Positions 35,501-44,099 of a DNA stretch of 64,000 bases are shown one piece after another. Below the pieces are notes generated by a model. It saw only the letters and a list, made by a program, of their open reading frames with translations, did no database searches and was not told where the DNA came from. Origin of the DNA: Nephrocerus scutellatus (Eukaryota; Arthropoda; Insecta; Diptera; Pipunculidae); the NCBI GenBank assembly GCA_947095585.1, contig OX352763.1, positions 117,841,908 to 117,905,907 on the forward strand. Reading direction: 5' to 3'. The first letter of the stretch is position 1; every line of letters begins with the position of its first letter. A program made the translations under genes and the position numbers.

Positions 35501-37513
35501 AAGAGATGAAACACGACAGAATTCGGCAGGCAACGAATGCCAGGCTGCACGATTTTGCGCTGCATACAGAATATCTGCGCATGTGTTTCGGGCATAGATT
35601 GTTTTATTGATTTTTTTTCACTGTCAGTGGATTCCAAACTGTGCAAAACGTGAACGTGAATAACAAAGAGATTGAAAGGGTTATATGAAGCAAACCATTG
35701 ACGTGGATGTTCTTCAAAGGAACAAACGATTGGAAGTTGTTCTTGTTAACTCCTATCCTATGATTTTCTTTAACTTTTTGTTTTTTATATTGAAGTTAAG
35801 AAGCAGACCAAACCCAATAATATTTGACGCTGTTACTGTCAAAATTACGAAAATAAAACTTCCTACTCACGCATTTTCATGTGTTTCCGCTTTCCCTTGT
35901 TTTGCTTTCCTCCGGGATGATCGTAGGTCATCTTCGTTGGGACATTGCCGAGCGGTGCAGTGCCAGCACTTTCGCCTTGAATTTGCTTCGGATTGACTTG
36001 CAGTAGATTTCCTTCGCTGATCTAATGAAGGAAAAAGATGAAGGTTCATACCGCTGGATGCCAACCGCCACTCCAATCGAAACTCACCTCTCCGACTTCG
36101 TTCTGCGCAAAGCATTGGACAATACCGGCGTGACGCTTCTGCACGCGCTTGATTACCAGGCGACTCTCCGATTGATATGTTTCCTCATCGCGCGAAGTGT
36201 CCTCACCATTGATAAGCCAATAGATGGCCGGACGGGGATTACCCGCTGCCGAGCACTCCAGTTCGAGTGAGTCACCTTCATTGGTAAGTGTCGACTGTGG
36301 ACCGTGCAGAATTTCCGGCCTCTCCAGCACTTTCAGATTGATAATGTGCACCAGTGCGGGAGAAATCCCATTATCCAAGCGGCACACGTAGGTGCCTTTA
36401 TCACCTGGCGACACATCGATTATTTGCAGGCCATACGGCAGCTTCCTTGTTCGATTGTTGAAGATCTTCACAACATCGGGACTACTCCAGACCGATTCCG
36501 GCGGAGGACTACCGACACCGGGACACTCCAGCACTATCGTTTCACCTGGTCGCGCCGTCGCCTGAGTCGACGGCTGTGTCAGGAAATACGGTGGCGTCCG
36601 ATCGGTGTAGTCGACTCGCAAATCGATTCGCTGCGGCAATTGCACTTCAGCGCCAGTTATGGCATTCATGGCAGAGCAGGTGTAATTACCGGAATCCTTT
36701 GTCGACACTGCGTTCAGGATGAGCGCCCCTGCAGACGGCAGAATTTCCGTTTGCGGGATCTTCTCGCCGTTGCGATAGAAACTCCAGACGGCCGGCGGAT
36801 TCGAGGTAACTGCACCGCAACGAATCAGAATATAATTCTTGGGAGCGACGCTCCATCGGATGGCGTTGCGACTATAGCCATTCGCATTGTCAATGCTGAT
36901 CGAGACCAGAGTAAGGCGGGCTGTAGTCGAGGCAATTGCCGCCGAACCGAACCACGCGACGCATTGGTAGTCGCCGAGCGTGTCAGGCGACACGTATACA
37001 CGCAGCTTCGATGTTCGTTCCTCGTTTGTGACATTGTATCCATCCTGAGAAGAAGAAGAAGAAGAAGAAGAAGAAGAAGAAGAAGAAGAAGAAGAAAAAA
37101 GAAAAGAAATAAATAATGATCACATCACAGGAGACCAAAGATGACTGATGATAACTCACCGCTGGGTGCAAATAATCAAAGTCATTGGCATTGGTCGCTC
37201 GCGAGTTCGAATGCCGGAAGCGCCATTCCAGCCGCTCCGGAACCAAATTTAATTCACACTCAAAGACGACTTCATCGCCTTTGGGCGCCACCGCTGATTC
37301 TGGCGATCGAACTATGTGAACACCGAGTGACGTGGGTTGTGTTGCTGCGGCCGCCGCCATATTGTAACTGATCGACATCGCGGGACAATGAAGAGCTACG
37401 ACTATGATGAGGGCCCATGAGGTGCTGATTAGTGAGGAAGTCATTGTAAAGCGGCTAAAGAGTGGCGTTTGACGGTGCCGCCTTCTGACTGTATAATGTT
37501 TCGTTGGTGTCAT
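19507..37513 (-). CDS. ihog: Ihog/Boi-family Hedgehog co-receptor (whole gene, seven coding exons)
   Basis: A type I membrane protein that binds Hedgehog through its first FN3 domain and works with Patched at the cell surface. The spliced order is 37513-37160, 37044-36088, 36021-35871, 24884-24222, 24163-23984, 23930-23776 and 20565-19507. Every junction is GT/AG and phase is kept (0,0,1,1,1,0). Length is about 1149 residues from the ATG at 37444 (1172 from 37513), longer than my memory of fly Ihog (about 890) because of the tail. Domains: signal peptide; four Ig domains to residue 414; linker; FN3-1 about 469-575; FN3-2 about 590-685; membrane helix 714-735 followed by KRRK; then a Gln/His/Pro-rich tail ending SGSLNSIEV. 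An acceptor (TTTATTGCAG) at 37581-37590 implies a further upstream untranslated exon. Family identity is firm; ihog versus its paralogue boi is not settled. Confidence 0.92.
21290..22440 (+). mobile_element. R1/LOA-type non-LTR remnant in ihog/boi intron 6
   Basis: The best-preserved piece of this family. A frame at 21308-21541 reads [18 protein letters not shown] (YADD catalytic box). A frame at 21387-21902 reads [35 protein letters not shown] text ([18 protein letters not shown]) and [19 protein letters not shown], the region between RT and RNase H. One frameshift separates the frames. Antisense to the host gene. Confidence 0.85.
22500..23250 (+). mobile_element. R1/LOA-type non-LTR remnant, second piece in intron 6
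   Basis: Endonuclease-end text ([12 protein letters not shown] at about 22836-22870) is followed by a jump to the C-terminal zinc knuckle, reading [21 protein letters not shown] at about 23020-23095. An internally deleted copy or two abutting fragments. Confidence 0.7.
23776..23930 (-). CDS. ihog: ihog/boi coding exon 6: juxtamembrane cytoplasmic segment
   Basis: Encodes [17 protein letters not shown] and [19 protein letters not shown]. The ITxNPLAQ string matches the cytoplasmic part of Ihog as I recall it. Acceptor TTTGCCAG and donor AAG|GTGAGT. The exit is phase 0. Confidence 0.9.
23984..24163 (-). CDS. ihog: ihog/boi coding exon 5: stalk and transmembrane helix
   Basis: Encodes a Pro/Thr-rich stalk ([17 protein letters not shown]), then a Gly/Leu-rich helix ([19 protein letters not shown]) and the stop-transfer cluster MKRRK. 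Acceptor CATTCTAG, donor G|GTAAGT, phase 1 on both sides. Confidence 0.93.
24222..24884 (-). CDS. ihog: ihog/boi coding exon 4: both FN3 domains
   Basis: Starts after TGCACAG with a split Pro codon, then [22 protein letters not shown]3-1 (residues about 469-575) holds [13 protein letters not shown] and the highly conserved [11 protein letters not shown]. It has basic residues ([17 protein letters not shown]) where the heparin/Hedgehog-binding surface of Ihog lies. FN3-2 (about 590-685) holds [29 protein letters not shown] and [18 protein letters not shown]. Donor A|GTAAGT, phase 1. Confidence 0.95.
24966..25418 (+). CDS. Selenoprotein H/BthD-like protein with Cys in place of Sec
   Basis: A 150-residue intact single-exon frame. 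It starts [16 protein letters not shown], a basic nuclear or nucleolar-type N-terminus, then [20 protein letters not shown]. In fly BthD and vertebrate SELENOH the equivalent site is EHCxSU; here U is C and the partner C is T, so the CxxU motif has become TxxC. The diagnostic C-terminal block of the fold, [17 protein letters not shown], is intact. The family has a thioredoxin-like fold linked to redox protection and DNA binding. The gene lies 81 bp from exon 4 of the host gene, in the opposite direction, so its promoter overlaps the host's acceptor region. A pyrimidine-AG string (TTTCTGTTTGTAG) just before the ATG may be an acceptor for a 5' UTR intron. AATAAA at 25516-25521. Confidence 0.9.
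   Translation: MPPKKKNKRKIKAIDWTADTIFDRNRAIIYVEHTDECPIFKTKADQLVDFMREKFPDRLFELVRNQYGKVPAREGTFEIGFSQNARTSVHELWSGMDKGPPRRDKFPINYDILIPEVTKILKKIYLIAKRDEPTTEQAAAADENEAVAED
25516..25521 (+). terminator. Poly(A) signal of the selenoprotein H-like gene
   Basis: AATAAA about 100 bp after the stop codon at 25418. Confidence 0.6.
25986..26990. repeat. CCTCAAGACC-type satellite array
   Basis: About 1 kb of irregular tandem 10-20-bp units with the core CCTCAAGACC or CTCAAAACCC. Frames through it (for example [18 protein letters not shown] text) are artefacts of the repeat. Its reverse complement resembles the array at 13064-13600. Confidence 0.9.
26991..27783 (+). promoter_or_regulatory. Presumed promoter and 5' UTR of the Zeste-like gene
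   Basis: AT-rich up to 27200, then unique DNA. Initiator-like TCAGTT (about 27324) and TCAGTC (about 27467) precede a CAA-rich untranslated stretch that leads to the ATG at 27784. The exact start site cannot be decided by eye. Confidence 0.35.
27784..28199 (+). CDS. Zeste-like gene, coding exon 1
   Basis: The ATG in context AAAATGTCAACT begins [10 protein letters not shown]. The upstream in-frame codons to 27685 lack an ATG, so this start is chosen. The exon carries most of the DNA-binding domain and ends CTG AAC GCA AG at the donor. Confidence 0.88.
27784..33476 (+). CDS. Zeste-like Myb/SANT-domain protein with C-terminal coiled coil (two exons)
   Basis: Spliced 27784-28199 plus 32324-33476, joined in phase 2 across a 4.1-kb intron (donor G|GTAATG, acceptor TATCCTTTTCAG), giving 522 residues. 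Residues 1-67 are poly-Ala, Gly and Ser rich. Residues about 69-150 form a trihelical Myb/SANT-like domain of the Zeste/Adf type: [41 protein letters not shown] joined to [10 protein letters not shown]. The middle is Gln-rich. Residues 451-522 are a strong coiled coil ([46 protein letters not shown]). Zeste itself has the same order (DNA-binding head, Gln-rich middle, C-terminal zipper), so a multimerising transcription regulator in the nucleus is likely. The precise orthologue is not recognised. It lies wholly inside ihog/boi intron 3, antisense. Confidence 0.88.
28200..29580. other. First part of the Zeste-like gene intron
   Basis: Unique AT-rich DNA. No exon, RNA or element recognised. Confidence 0.5.
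29581..30099. mobile_element. 519-bp element with perfect 16-bp terminal inverted repeats
   Basis: AATAGGCCCGACCTCA at 29581-29596 is exactly inverted at 30084-30099 (TGAGGTCGGGCCTATT). The interior is AT-rich with no coding capacity. A clear target-site duplication is not visible. A non-autonomous DNA transposon or MITE of unknown superfamily, in the intron of the Zeste-like gene. Confidence 0.75.
30225..31090 (-). mobile_element. R1/LOA-type non-LTR remnant, 3' part
   Basis: Minus-strand sequence matching the 3' part of the copy at 1664-2600 ('gtatagtggtggt' end and the text that follows). A frame at 30595-30831 reads [14 protein letters not shown], the RNase H C-terminal block. Confidence 0.75.
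31091..31950. other. Zeste-like gene intron, AT-rich
   Basis: No exon recognised. Contains A and T runs at 31190-31270. Confidence 0.45.
31955..32310. repeat. About four degenerate ~90-bp tandem repeats
   Basis: Units share 'gtcgtaaatagtggaa', 'accaaatgtaatgaaata' and 'acttttcgattgaa'. The array runs right up to the 3' splice site of the Zeste-like gene, ending about 15 bp before the acceptor. Confidence 0.75.
32324..33476 (+). CDS. Zeste-like gene, coding exon 2
   Basis: Starts by completing an Arg codon, then [20 protein letters not shown], which finishes the DNA-binding domain. It continues with an acidic segment ([20 protein letters not shown]), polyglutamine tracts coded by mixed CAG and CAA, and the coiled coil. 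Stop TGA at 33474. AATAAA at 33567-33572. Confidence 0.9.
33567..33572 (+). terminator. Poly(A) signal of the Zeste-like gene
   Basis: AATAAA about 90 bp after the stop, in AT-rich sequence. Confidence 0.6.
33573..34190. other. AT-rich intronic DNA
   Basis: Part of ihog/boi intron 3. Nothing recognised. Confidence 0.45.
34191..34530 (+). mobile_element. Tc1/mariner-type transposase, N-terminal fragment
   Basis: Frames read [33 protein letters not shown] and [13 protein letters not shown], the second DNA-binding helix region of the transposase group also seen at 1123-1410. Frameshifted and lacking the catalytic domain. Confidence 0.75.
34640..34995. repeat. Minisatellite built on GGCTCACGCATCGTTCA
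   Basis: About 17 imperfect units of 16-20 bp, for example 'ttcagactcacgcatcgttc' and 'agggcccacacatcgtcc', with several units in the order A-B-A-B. The plus-strand frame with repeated HRGS/SFR residues is a repeat artefact. Confidence 0.85.
35150..35470 (+). mobile_element. Jockey/CR1-type retrotransposon RT fragment
   Basis: Closely matches 14385-14690: 'gataaatgctggcgttccgc', then 'gctctgttttatccccaac', reading [20 protein letters not shown] and FADDSTLL. Internal piece only. Confidence 0.85.
35871..36021 (-). CDS. ihog: ihog/boi coding exon 3: Ig4-FN3 linker
   Basis: A short exon bounded by acceptor TTCATTAG and donor C|GTGAGT. It encodes [15 protein letters not shown], then a basic linker ending GKRKHMKM. 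The LQVNPKQIQ string matches my memory of Ihog at the same place. Ends in phase 1 and completes a Pro codon with exon 4. Separated from exon 2 by only 66 bp, and from exon 4 by 11 kb. Confidence 0.9.
36088..37044 (-). CDS. ihog: ihog/boi coding exon 2: Ig1 (second half) to Ig4
   Basis: 319 codons in phase 0. It begins [14 protein letters not shown] and contains [13 protein letters not shown] (second Ig1 Cys), an Ig2 with [12 protein letters not shown] and SGNYTCSAM, an Ig3 with [19 protein letters not shown] and [10 protein letters not shown], and an Ig4 with [20 protein letters not shown] and [15 protein letters not shown]. Each domain keeps the Cys pair and the YxC pattern except Ig4, where Y is V (IVQC). 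The donor is GAG|GTGAGT. The long plus-strand frame opposite (36304-37116, ending in poly-Arg) is an antisense shadow. Confidence 0.95.
37045..37159 (-). repeat. Intron 1 of ihog/boi with (CTT)n microsatellite
   Basis: On the plus strand about 16 AGA/GAA units (37047-37095) fill the end of this 115-bp intron. On the coding strand they form the pyrimidine tract of the acceptor (TTCTTCTCAG). Confidence 0.9.
37160..37513 (-). CDS. ihog: ihog/boi coding exon 1: signal peptide and first half of Ig1
   Basis: Two candidate starts. The ATG at 37513 gives [15 protein letters not shown] before the hydrophobic stretch; the ATG at 37444 gives [20 protein letters not shown], a textbook signal peptide, and is preferred. 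The mature part reads [20 protein letters not shown] and [15 protein letters not shown], the first strand and first Cys/Trp of Ig1. The exon ends HPA at donor GCG|GTGAGT, phase 0. The exon extends 5' as UTR to the acceptor at 37580. Next intron is only 115 bp. Confidence 0.9.
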
Positions 37514-37580
37514 CTTTGTCACAGGGTGTTTGTCACAGACGTTAGTTGGACGTTGATTTTGGCCTTTTCCAATTTGTAAT

Positions 37581-37849
37581 CTGCAATAAAAAGTAAAACG
37601 AATGATAAGTTAGAGAGATATTTAGATTTGTGTTTTTGCGTTTTCTATGTATGCTATGTTTTTTGTTTTCTTTGCTAACATTTTATAAGAGGAGAATTCG
37701 AAAAAAATTTCGTTTTGCTCTTGTGTTCTAGATTTTCATGTAATTCTATGTTTTCTATGTTTTTCCTTAAATTAATTGCATGTCATATGTTATATTCTAT
37801 TTTTGGTTTCCATGTTTTTTATTCATTATTATTATTTTTATTATTATTA

Positions 37850-37881
<32 letters not shown>

Positions 37882-38504
37882 GTTATTATTATTATTAATT
37901 ATTTGTCAAATTATAAAAACTGAAGAAATTCGAAATAATTGGTAAGTTCATGTATTTTTTTTTTTATCTATTAATATTTTTCTATGTTTTCTTCGTTTTC
38001 TCTGTTATATATAAATATATTTTTTTTTCGAATGGCACATGTTATGTTGCGTGGACACTAAGTATCAACAAACGTTGTTGATCTTGCTCTACATCCGAAG
38101 AGAAGGAACGTAAACCTGGGAACATATAAGAGAAGCTAAGTGCTTAAATTGTGCTTATATAATTAAATTATATCATTAATAAGTTCGACAGACTTAATTC
38201 TAAAAGGAATAACGTCTTTCATACCAATGTAAATGATGTTTGTAATCGCATCTGCGACGGCATCCACGTCGCTATTGATGTAGAATAGCGATCAGTTAAA
38301 TTTCCTAAAGAATGTACAAAGGCCGACCAAATTGGCTTTCTCGTAATGCCATTAGTTTTTTTTTTTTTTAATTTTTTTTTAACTGAGTAATTCAAAAAAC
38401 GAAAAACTAGCTAATACAACACAATGTTGGGATGAGCCTAGAGGTGATGATACATTAACGGTGTATTTACCACGAAGTGACGTAAGAAACTAGTCCAGTT
38501 ATAA
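37581..38504. repeat. Leader intron start with (ATT)n microsatellite
   Basis: The acceptor TTTATTGCAG at 37581-37590 marks the end of an intron upstream of ihog/boi exon 1. Further up, 37826-37897 is an (ATT)n tract of about 24 units. The rest is AT-rich with repeated 'ttctatgtttt' strings. Confidence 0.6.
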
Positions 38505-38610
38505 TAATAATATCGGCGCGACAGACCATGCGGTCCAAGGCCTGACTTCTCGCAACCATTTTGTGTTGAGTATGCATATTTTTGCACACAAATCCAGTTA
38601 AATTGGATTA
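38505..38610 (-). mobile_element. tRNA-derived SINE, 3' fragment
   Basis: Matches the body and tail of the full SINE at 59880-60100: plus strand 'ataataataatatcggcgcg', 'accatgcggtccaaggcc', 'cgcaaccattttgtgttgag', 'tttttgcacacaaatccag'. The minus-strand 3' end is an (ATT)n tail. The tRNA head is missing. Confidence 0.85.
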
Positions 38611-38879
38611 TTAGCACACAAATCCAGTTAGGGAGTGGATAAATTGGAGCAAATACGTTTTATGTTTTGTTGGCTTTTTCTGTCATGTTCTACGATTAAG
38701 TGCGATAATTTAATGATAAAAATAAAAGTCAAGATGTTCTATGTTATTCAGTTTTTCTATGTTTCTATTTGTAATTAAAAGTTTTTTTTGTTCGTTCGTT
38801 TTTCTATGATGTTCTATGGTATTCTATGTTTTTTATATTTCTGTTTTCTGTTATAGTAATGTTTTCGTTTTTCGAACTT

Positions 38880-39520
38880 TGAAGGGACAACAACCAACTT
38901 AAGTTGGACGACAGTGCTTTATGGCTATCTGAAAAGATTTATATACTCGTGCACTTAATACCTTTACCAAGGTTTATCCTAACGCAGATCTCGATGGCAT
39001 CGAGGTCAGCCTGGGAAACCGTGGGACTCATTCTTTGGTGTAATATCCAAGCACACCAGCTCCAACTCCAGCTTTCATCTTCGAACCATCTGTGAACCGG
39101 GCGACCAGACATCTAGCGTCCAGTGACGGAACACCATTACACCACTTCTCCAGAGCAGGAAGTAATGCTTTGACTTTTCAGCTTGACTCTTATCAATTAG
39201 TTGGTCCAGTCTTCGATACCTCTGCTATTAGTTGCTCTTGCTATTGATTCGTAGCTAGTATTATCGAAGACGACCTCAATGTCAAGGAATGCACACAGAG
39301 CCACCTCCTTGGAACAAAAATTTCCTTCTATCTTCTTCACAAGATAGTTAAAGGCACCTTCTGTGCATTTACCTTTTCTGTATGCAAACTGACTTGAGTG
39401 CAGAGGGCCAACCTCTAATATTAACGTGAATGTGTGACGGCAGGGATTAGTTTCGCACTTAAGGGAAGGGGTTAGTAACGGACTAGAGTTCATCCAGTCG
39501 TAACCTAATGTGCTGACCCG
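38880..39520 (-). mobile_element. R1/LOA-type non-LTR remnant
   Basis: A frame at 39197-39493 reads SSQFAYRKGKCTEGAFNYLV and CAFLDIEVVFDNTSYESI, the RT palm motif, like that at 56820-56960. The lower part (38890-39130) matches 5800-6010. Confidence 0.8.
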
Positions 39521-39568
39521 CTAATGAACAGCTGATGAGCTAACCCAAAGTAATTGAAAGGAGTGTCA

Positions 39569-39628
39569 TTGTATAGATACAGATTCTTTGTAAAGTAATT
39601 GTATAGATACAGATTCTTTGTAAAGTAA
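39569..39628. repeat. Exact 30-bp tandem duplication
   Basis: Two identical head-to-tail copies (39569-39598, 39599-39628) starting TTGTATAGATACAG. Confidence 0.95.
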
Positions 39629-42600
39629 ATCAGTTTGGCCGGGAAATACTTCAGTGGGTAATTTCCAGAGCAAGACTAAAAAAGTAGCATCCTCACCCAG
39701 ATTTAACACAAAAAATTTTATAATTCCAAAAGATAACTAATAATAAGTAATAATAAATAATAAAGCGACTGCTGCCAGCTGCTTTATTACTTTTAGATAC
39801 AGCACAACAAACAGCAAACAACACCGCCGCCAAATCACGACATTGTCTTCTCCAAGGCGAGGCGGCGGCGCAACCGATGATTAAAAAGCGCAGGAACCAA
39901 ACTTAACAACACTTTCCGGTCGTTCCAAGTTTTTGTCGAATCTTTGTTAACAGCATTCACAGATACACACATGTGATCCGGAGAGGAATTTCGGCAGAGA
40001 ACAAAAGGAACCCATGAACCATCATAAATGTTCCTTTTGCCCGCCAGTCCCATTGACTGACACACATGAGTCCGTTCGTCTGGATTCATCCATCGTGCTG
40101 CACAAATTAAATGAGGTGTGTGCTCTTCGTGTCTGTCTGTTCCAACCACCAACCCCCAACCAACCACCCCACCAAGTTATGCGATTTATTTTGTCGTTCT
40201 TCCTGTTCTTGTTTTGGTTGTTGTTCTGCAGTTATTGCCGTCGGCCCAACACACACAATCCTTTGGAATCATTTCGTTAATCGATCTTCGATTTATCTTT
40301 TGCGGCCGAGACGGAATTTCTTCCTCTTCTTCTTTTTCGCTGTTGTTGTTTTGCTCCTCTTGCCACCGGTTTTGCTTTGTTTTTTGTCCGCTGACGATGG
40401 TCAAAAATTCCAATACGGTCGCACGCCGATCGGTAACAACATAAGTAGCTGCTGCTGCTAATGCTCCTGATGCTGAATCGAAGGAACGGCGATCGAACCG
40501 TGTTTGCCATAAGTAGTCTTTGGAGCGATTCGAATCGGCACCATCAGCGCTCCAGTAGCGTTCACTGGCGCGACAACGTCATTTATTATTGCGCAGCTGT
40601 CCGATGTCCGATGGCAGTGAAGATGATATGATGATGGGGACACGTCTGTCTGTCTGTCTGTCTTTCCTCGCTGCATTGTTTGACGATTTCGACCAGCAAC
40701 CGAATCCTTCATTCCTTCCTTCCTTCACTGAATGGTATCACCACTCTGGACACTCAGATGAAAAATTCACCTCCTCACCTTTCCACAACCACTGCGGATC
40801 ATTAAAATTAATGTCGGTGTCGTTACTTTGTGATCCCCTTTTATTCTCCCTCCGCCAGCACATGGAACATTCCGCGGCTGCTAACCACCTGCCAAATGTT
40901 CCTTCCTAACAAATGCAATCAATTTCTTGGAGGAACAAATTTTGTGCGCTCAAATTATTTGCAATTAAACGGGATTTTTTGTACCCATGCAACCAGAATA
41001 GGCGAGTGGGGGAAAAAAGGAGATTTTTTTTAATAACGAGAACGTCCAACATCTCTCAATGTCAATGTCGATCGGTTAGGAACAGAATCCATCGCAAATA
41101 ACTTGAGATCAGAAGGAAATGCAGAAAATCCAGTGGTATTGCGGTCATTCAACTTCCAACGACGCGTTGACATAAAATATCTCCGTTTAGAATTCAATTC
41201 GGGCGCATTCCGATGATCAAGAGGAGGTCGTCCTCCTTTCTGTACAAATATGCAAAGCGGTGACTCACACCAGACTCGAATGTGGAAAAGTGGCGGGCGG
41301 AGCATGCGTAACAGCCTTCGCGCTGTGTTAGCCAACATCGCGCATGCCATCTCGATTGGAGACGGCGACGCCAAGCCACGCGGGAACACCGCCGCTCTTG
41401 TTTTGTTACATTAATGGCAGCAAAGCTTTGTGGACGGTTGGACGCGCCGATGACTACGCCGATTAAACTGTGATGCTGTAGATACTCGTAGATGCAGATG
41501 TAGATGTTGTGCAGCAAGTACCACCATTAGCTTCTAAACTATAAGAGATGCTTGGCAATTGCTGCGACCAGGAATTTTCTCTGCTCGATGGTTCATTGTT
41601 CGAACGAAGGAAGAATCCTGTTTTCCAGGTGAAGGAGGAAGAAAGGAGGAGAAGCATGCGAAGGGCTTTTCCCCCCTTTCAAAGTATGTGCAGATTTCTC
41701 TCAAAAGCGCGCGCGCAAACGGTTTGCAAATTGATTACTTGGGATGGCCAACAGGGAGAGCAGGACAAGAAGAAGAAAAAGGAATGGAGAGCAGAGGAAG
41801 CGTACAGCGACAGGTGACGGTGAGTGAGGCAGACGACTTTTTCCAATGATACGATCGCGTTCGCGTTATGCCCAAGAGGAAACCTCTTTGCACTTCTTAG
41901 CCGCATTCACCGCATTCACACGGCATGTACACTTCGATCGCGCATGTGCAGCAGTGGTCCACCATGATGGTGGTACTCGTTCCTAAAGAGAAAACTGGCG
42001 CAAAGGAACCTTATTTCTTGTTCTTTGTCCGATTGATCGGAATGCAGTTTACACGAGAACAACTTGCTGTTGGGGTTTTTTTTCTTGTGCGCAAGTTGTT
42101 TGCGCGATCGCGTCGGGTTCATTCTCGTCTCCAAACGTCTGTCTTATAGATCAACCTTTTGCTTATGATTTCTTCCCTGATAGAATCTGTATAAAAGCCG
42201 AAAAGCAATTAACAGACAACGGCGTTGATGATCCTTAATCAAATCTGAGTTGTTTTGATTTTTTTGATTACTGTACGATGAAGAGGTGAACTGTTCGCTA
42301 TTGCAGCAGAATCTAATTATAAAGCTGGAGGACGTCGTGATATCAATTCCTAATCGAGCGAAACTTTTTCTTTTTTTTTATTAAATACTCTATATTGTTA
42401 CGAAATTCGGGCTTTCTGGAGTTGGTTGTGGATTTTGTTAATTAAAACACAAGTTCGATTATTCACAAATTACAACTTCTATTAACAAATAACAAAAGTT
42501 CACAAATTAACACTAGTGATTGCTTATTATTCACTTATAACACAACTATTCACTAAGGCGGTAACTCTATCTACTTGCAAATACTTTCCAAGTAGTCTGG

Positions 42601-43000
42601 TTTTCTTCCAAATAATAGCTAATTGCGATAAAGTGGCTGCATTTATACAAAATCTACATTTTCGGGAAGGTTCCAAACTTTTCCATTGTATTCTATTCGA
42701 AGAAAGTACAAGAACGTACTTCTATAATCTTTCTATACATAATTTTATAAGACAGCCATTTGTTTTCGGGTGCTTCACTATCCGCACGTTCATGTGTGCC
42801 TTCGCCTTCCTTTTACCACAGTGACTGATATTAACGTTTCACATTCCCTATACATTCCCTCGCCAGAAAGCCTCGTTTAATCAATCAATCAATCAGTCAA
42901 TCAGGAAATACTCTAATCAGGAAATACGACAAAAATTGCTTCACAACACTGTTTGTGTATAATGTAATAACTAATAACCAAACTACTAACATATTATTCG
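39629..43000. other. Unique, gene-like DNA; candidate promoter or leader exon region of ihog/boi
   Basis: Little element sequence. The 39820-42170 part is less AT-rich and has CpG-containing strings (GGCGGCGGCGC, GCGGCCGAGACGG). Many ORFs overlap on both strands but none shows a known domain. Being upstream of the ihog/boi leader intron, it could contain the transcription start; this is inference. From 42380 it becomes AT-rich again. Confidence 0.35.
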
Positions 43001-43004
43001 TGAA

Positions 43005-43560
43005 TATCTCGATTCAAGCACCACCTACCGGGTTGAAAAAAGAACATATACTTATCGAAATACCAAATGGACTTATAGTATAAATATGGCTTCGATACCT
43101 CTGGTGGTTTAGGCGTGATAAGGTTAGATACATATGCATAATGAAATTTTCAAGAATTCTCAACTACAGCGACACCTAAAGAGACAAAAAAAATAGATAA
43201 ACATTCAGAAGCACCAATCGAACCTGCGGTGTGAATATGGCTTTAATTTGTCTAGTGGTTTAGGCGTGATGCGATAAGAATGATATGCACCACCACCCCA
43301 AAGGCCAAACCATATTTTCGTGTAAATATCTCTACTCCAACGCCACCTGCCGGGTTCAAAATAAACTTAAACTAATCGAAGAACCAAACAAACATATAGT
43401 ATGAATATGGCTTCGATGCGTCCAGTGGTTTAGGCCTGATGATGTCTCAATTTCAGCGCCATCTACCAGTTCCAAAATAAACTTTTTTGAGCACGAAACG
43501 AATATATGGTGTACGATACGTCCATTGGTTTAGGCGGGGCGCGATTACATACAAACGCAC
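43005..43560. repeat. Four tandem copies of a ~100-170-bp repeat
   Basis: Each copy carries 'gaatatggcttcgat', a 'gtggtttaggcgtgat' core (43104, 43255, 43425, 43525) and most carry 'gccacctaccgggtt' followed by 'aaaataaactt'. Core spacing is 151, 170 and 100 bp. Confidence 0.85.
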
Positions 43561-44099
43561 AATCATTTTTATATATAAAGATATTATTACAGAGCCTAAT
43601 TGTATGCAATGGATTTAGTTTATTTCTAAATTCTATTACCATGCTATGCTTATTCTTTATAGACGAGTATGAACGATTACAATGCGCCAGAAGATTTCTA
43701 TTTACATTTTCGTAACAATATTAACTTCGCGTATCGGTGTGTTTTTTTGAATCTTGTGATTAATTTCAATCCACCTCATAAAAACCTTCCACATGTGTAC
43801 CTCCGGTAAGAGAATATTCCTGTAATTTTTATTGGTTGGTTTTGGTTTTTTTATGCTTAACTTCTTTTCGATTTTCATTTTTAAGTTCAAGTGCATTTAA
43901 CCCTTGTCTAGCCTCCTCGCGTAGGTATAATTGTAAGTTTTTGCTTTAATATGAATATTTTATTAAATATTCCAACAATGCTTACATTTGCATTACATTT
44001 TAGGGTAGATCAGGGTAAGTAGATTGGTAGGTTTTTATTTTGCACTAACATGTCAAGTCTCAGTTACTGAGTAAAACAAACCCCAGTTATAAATTCATA
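43561..44099. other. AT-rich non-coding DNA
   Basis: No gene or repeat recognised. Confidence 0.45.

Larger units (their letters stand above)
24885..35870 (-). other. ihog/boi intron 3 containing two genes on the opposite strand
   Basis: A 10,986-bp intron, phase 1. Its donor is C|GTGAGTAGG and its acceptor is CTCCCTGCACAG. It hosts the selenoprotein H-like gene, the Zeste-like gene, a satellite array, a TIR element, mariner and retrotransposon remnants and two minisatellites. Confidence 0.9.

Noticed and set aside
36304..37116. 270-codon plus-strand frame ending in poly-Arg
   Set aside because: It is the antisense of the Ig-domain exon plus the (AGA)n of intron 1; no domain and the opposite strand is clearly coding.
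42398..42850. Possible solo LTR starting TGTTACGAAATTC
   Set aside because: No matching CA end, no target duplication and no second copy in the window.
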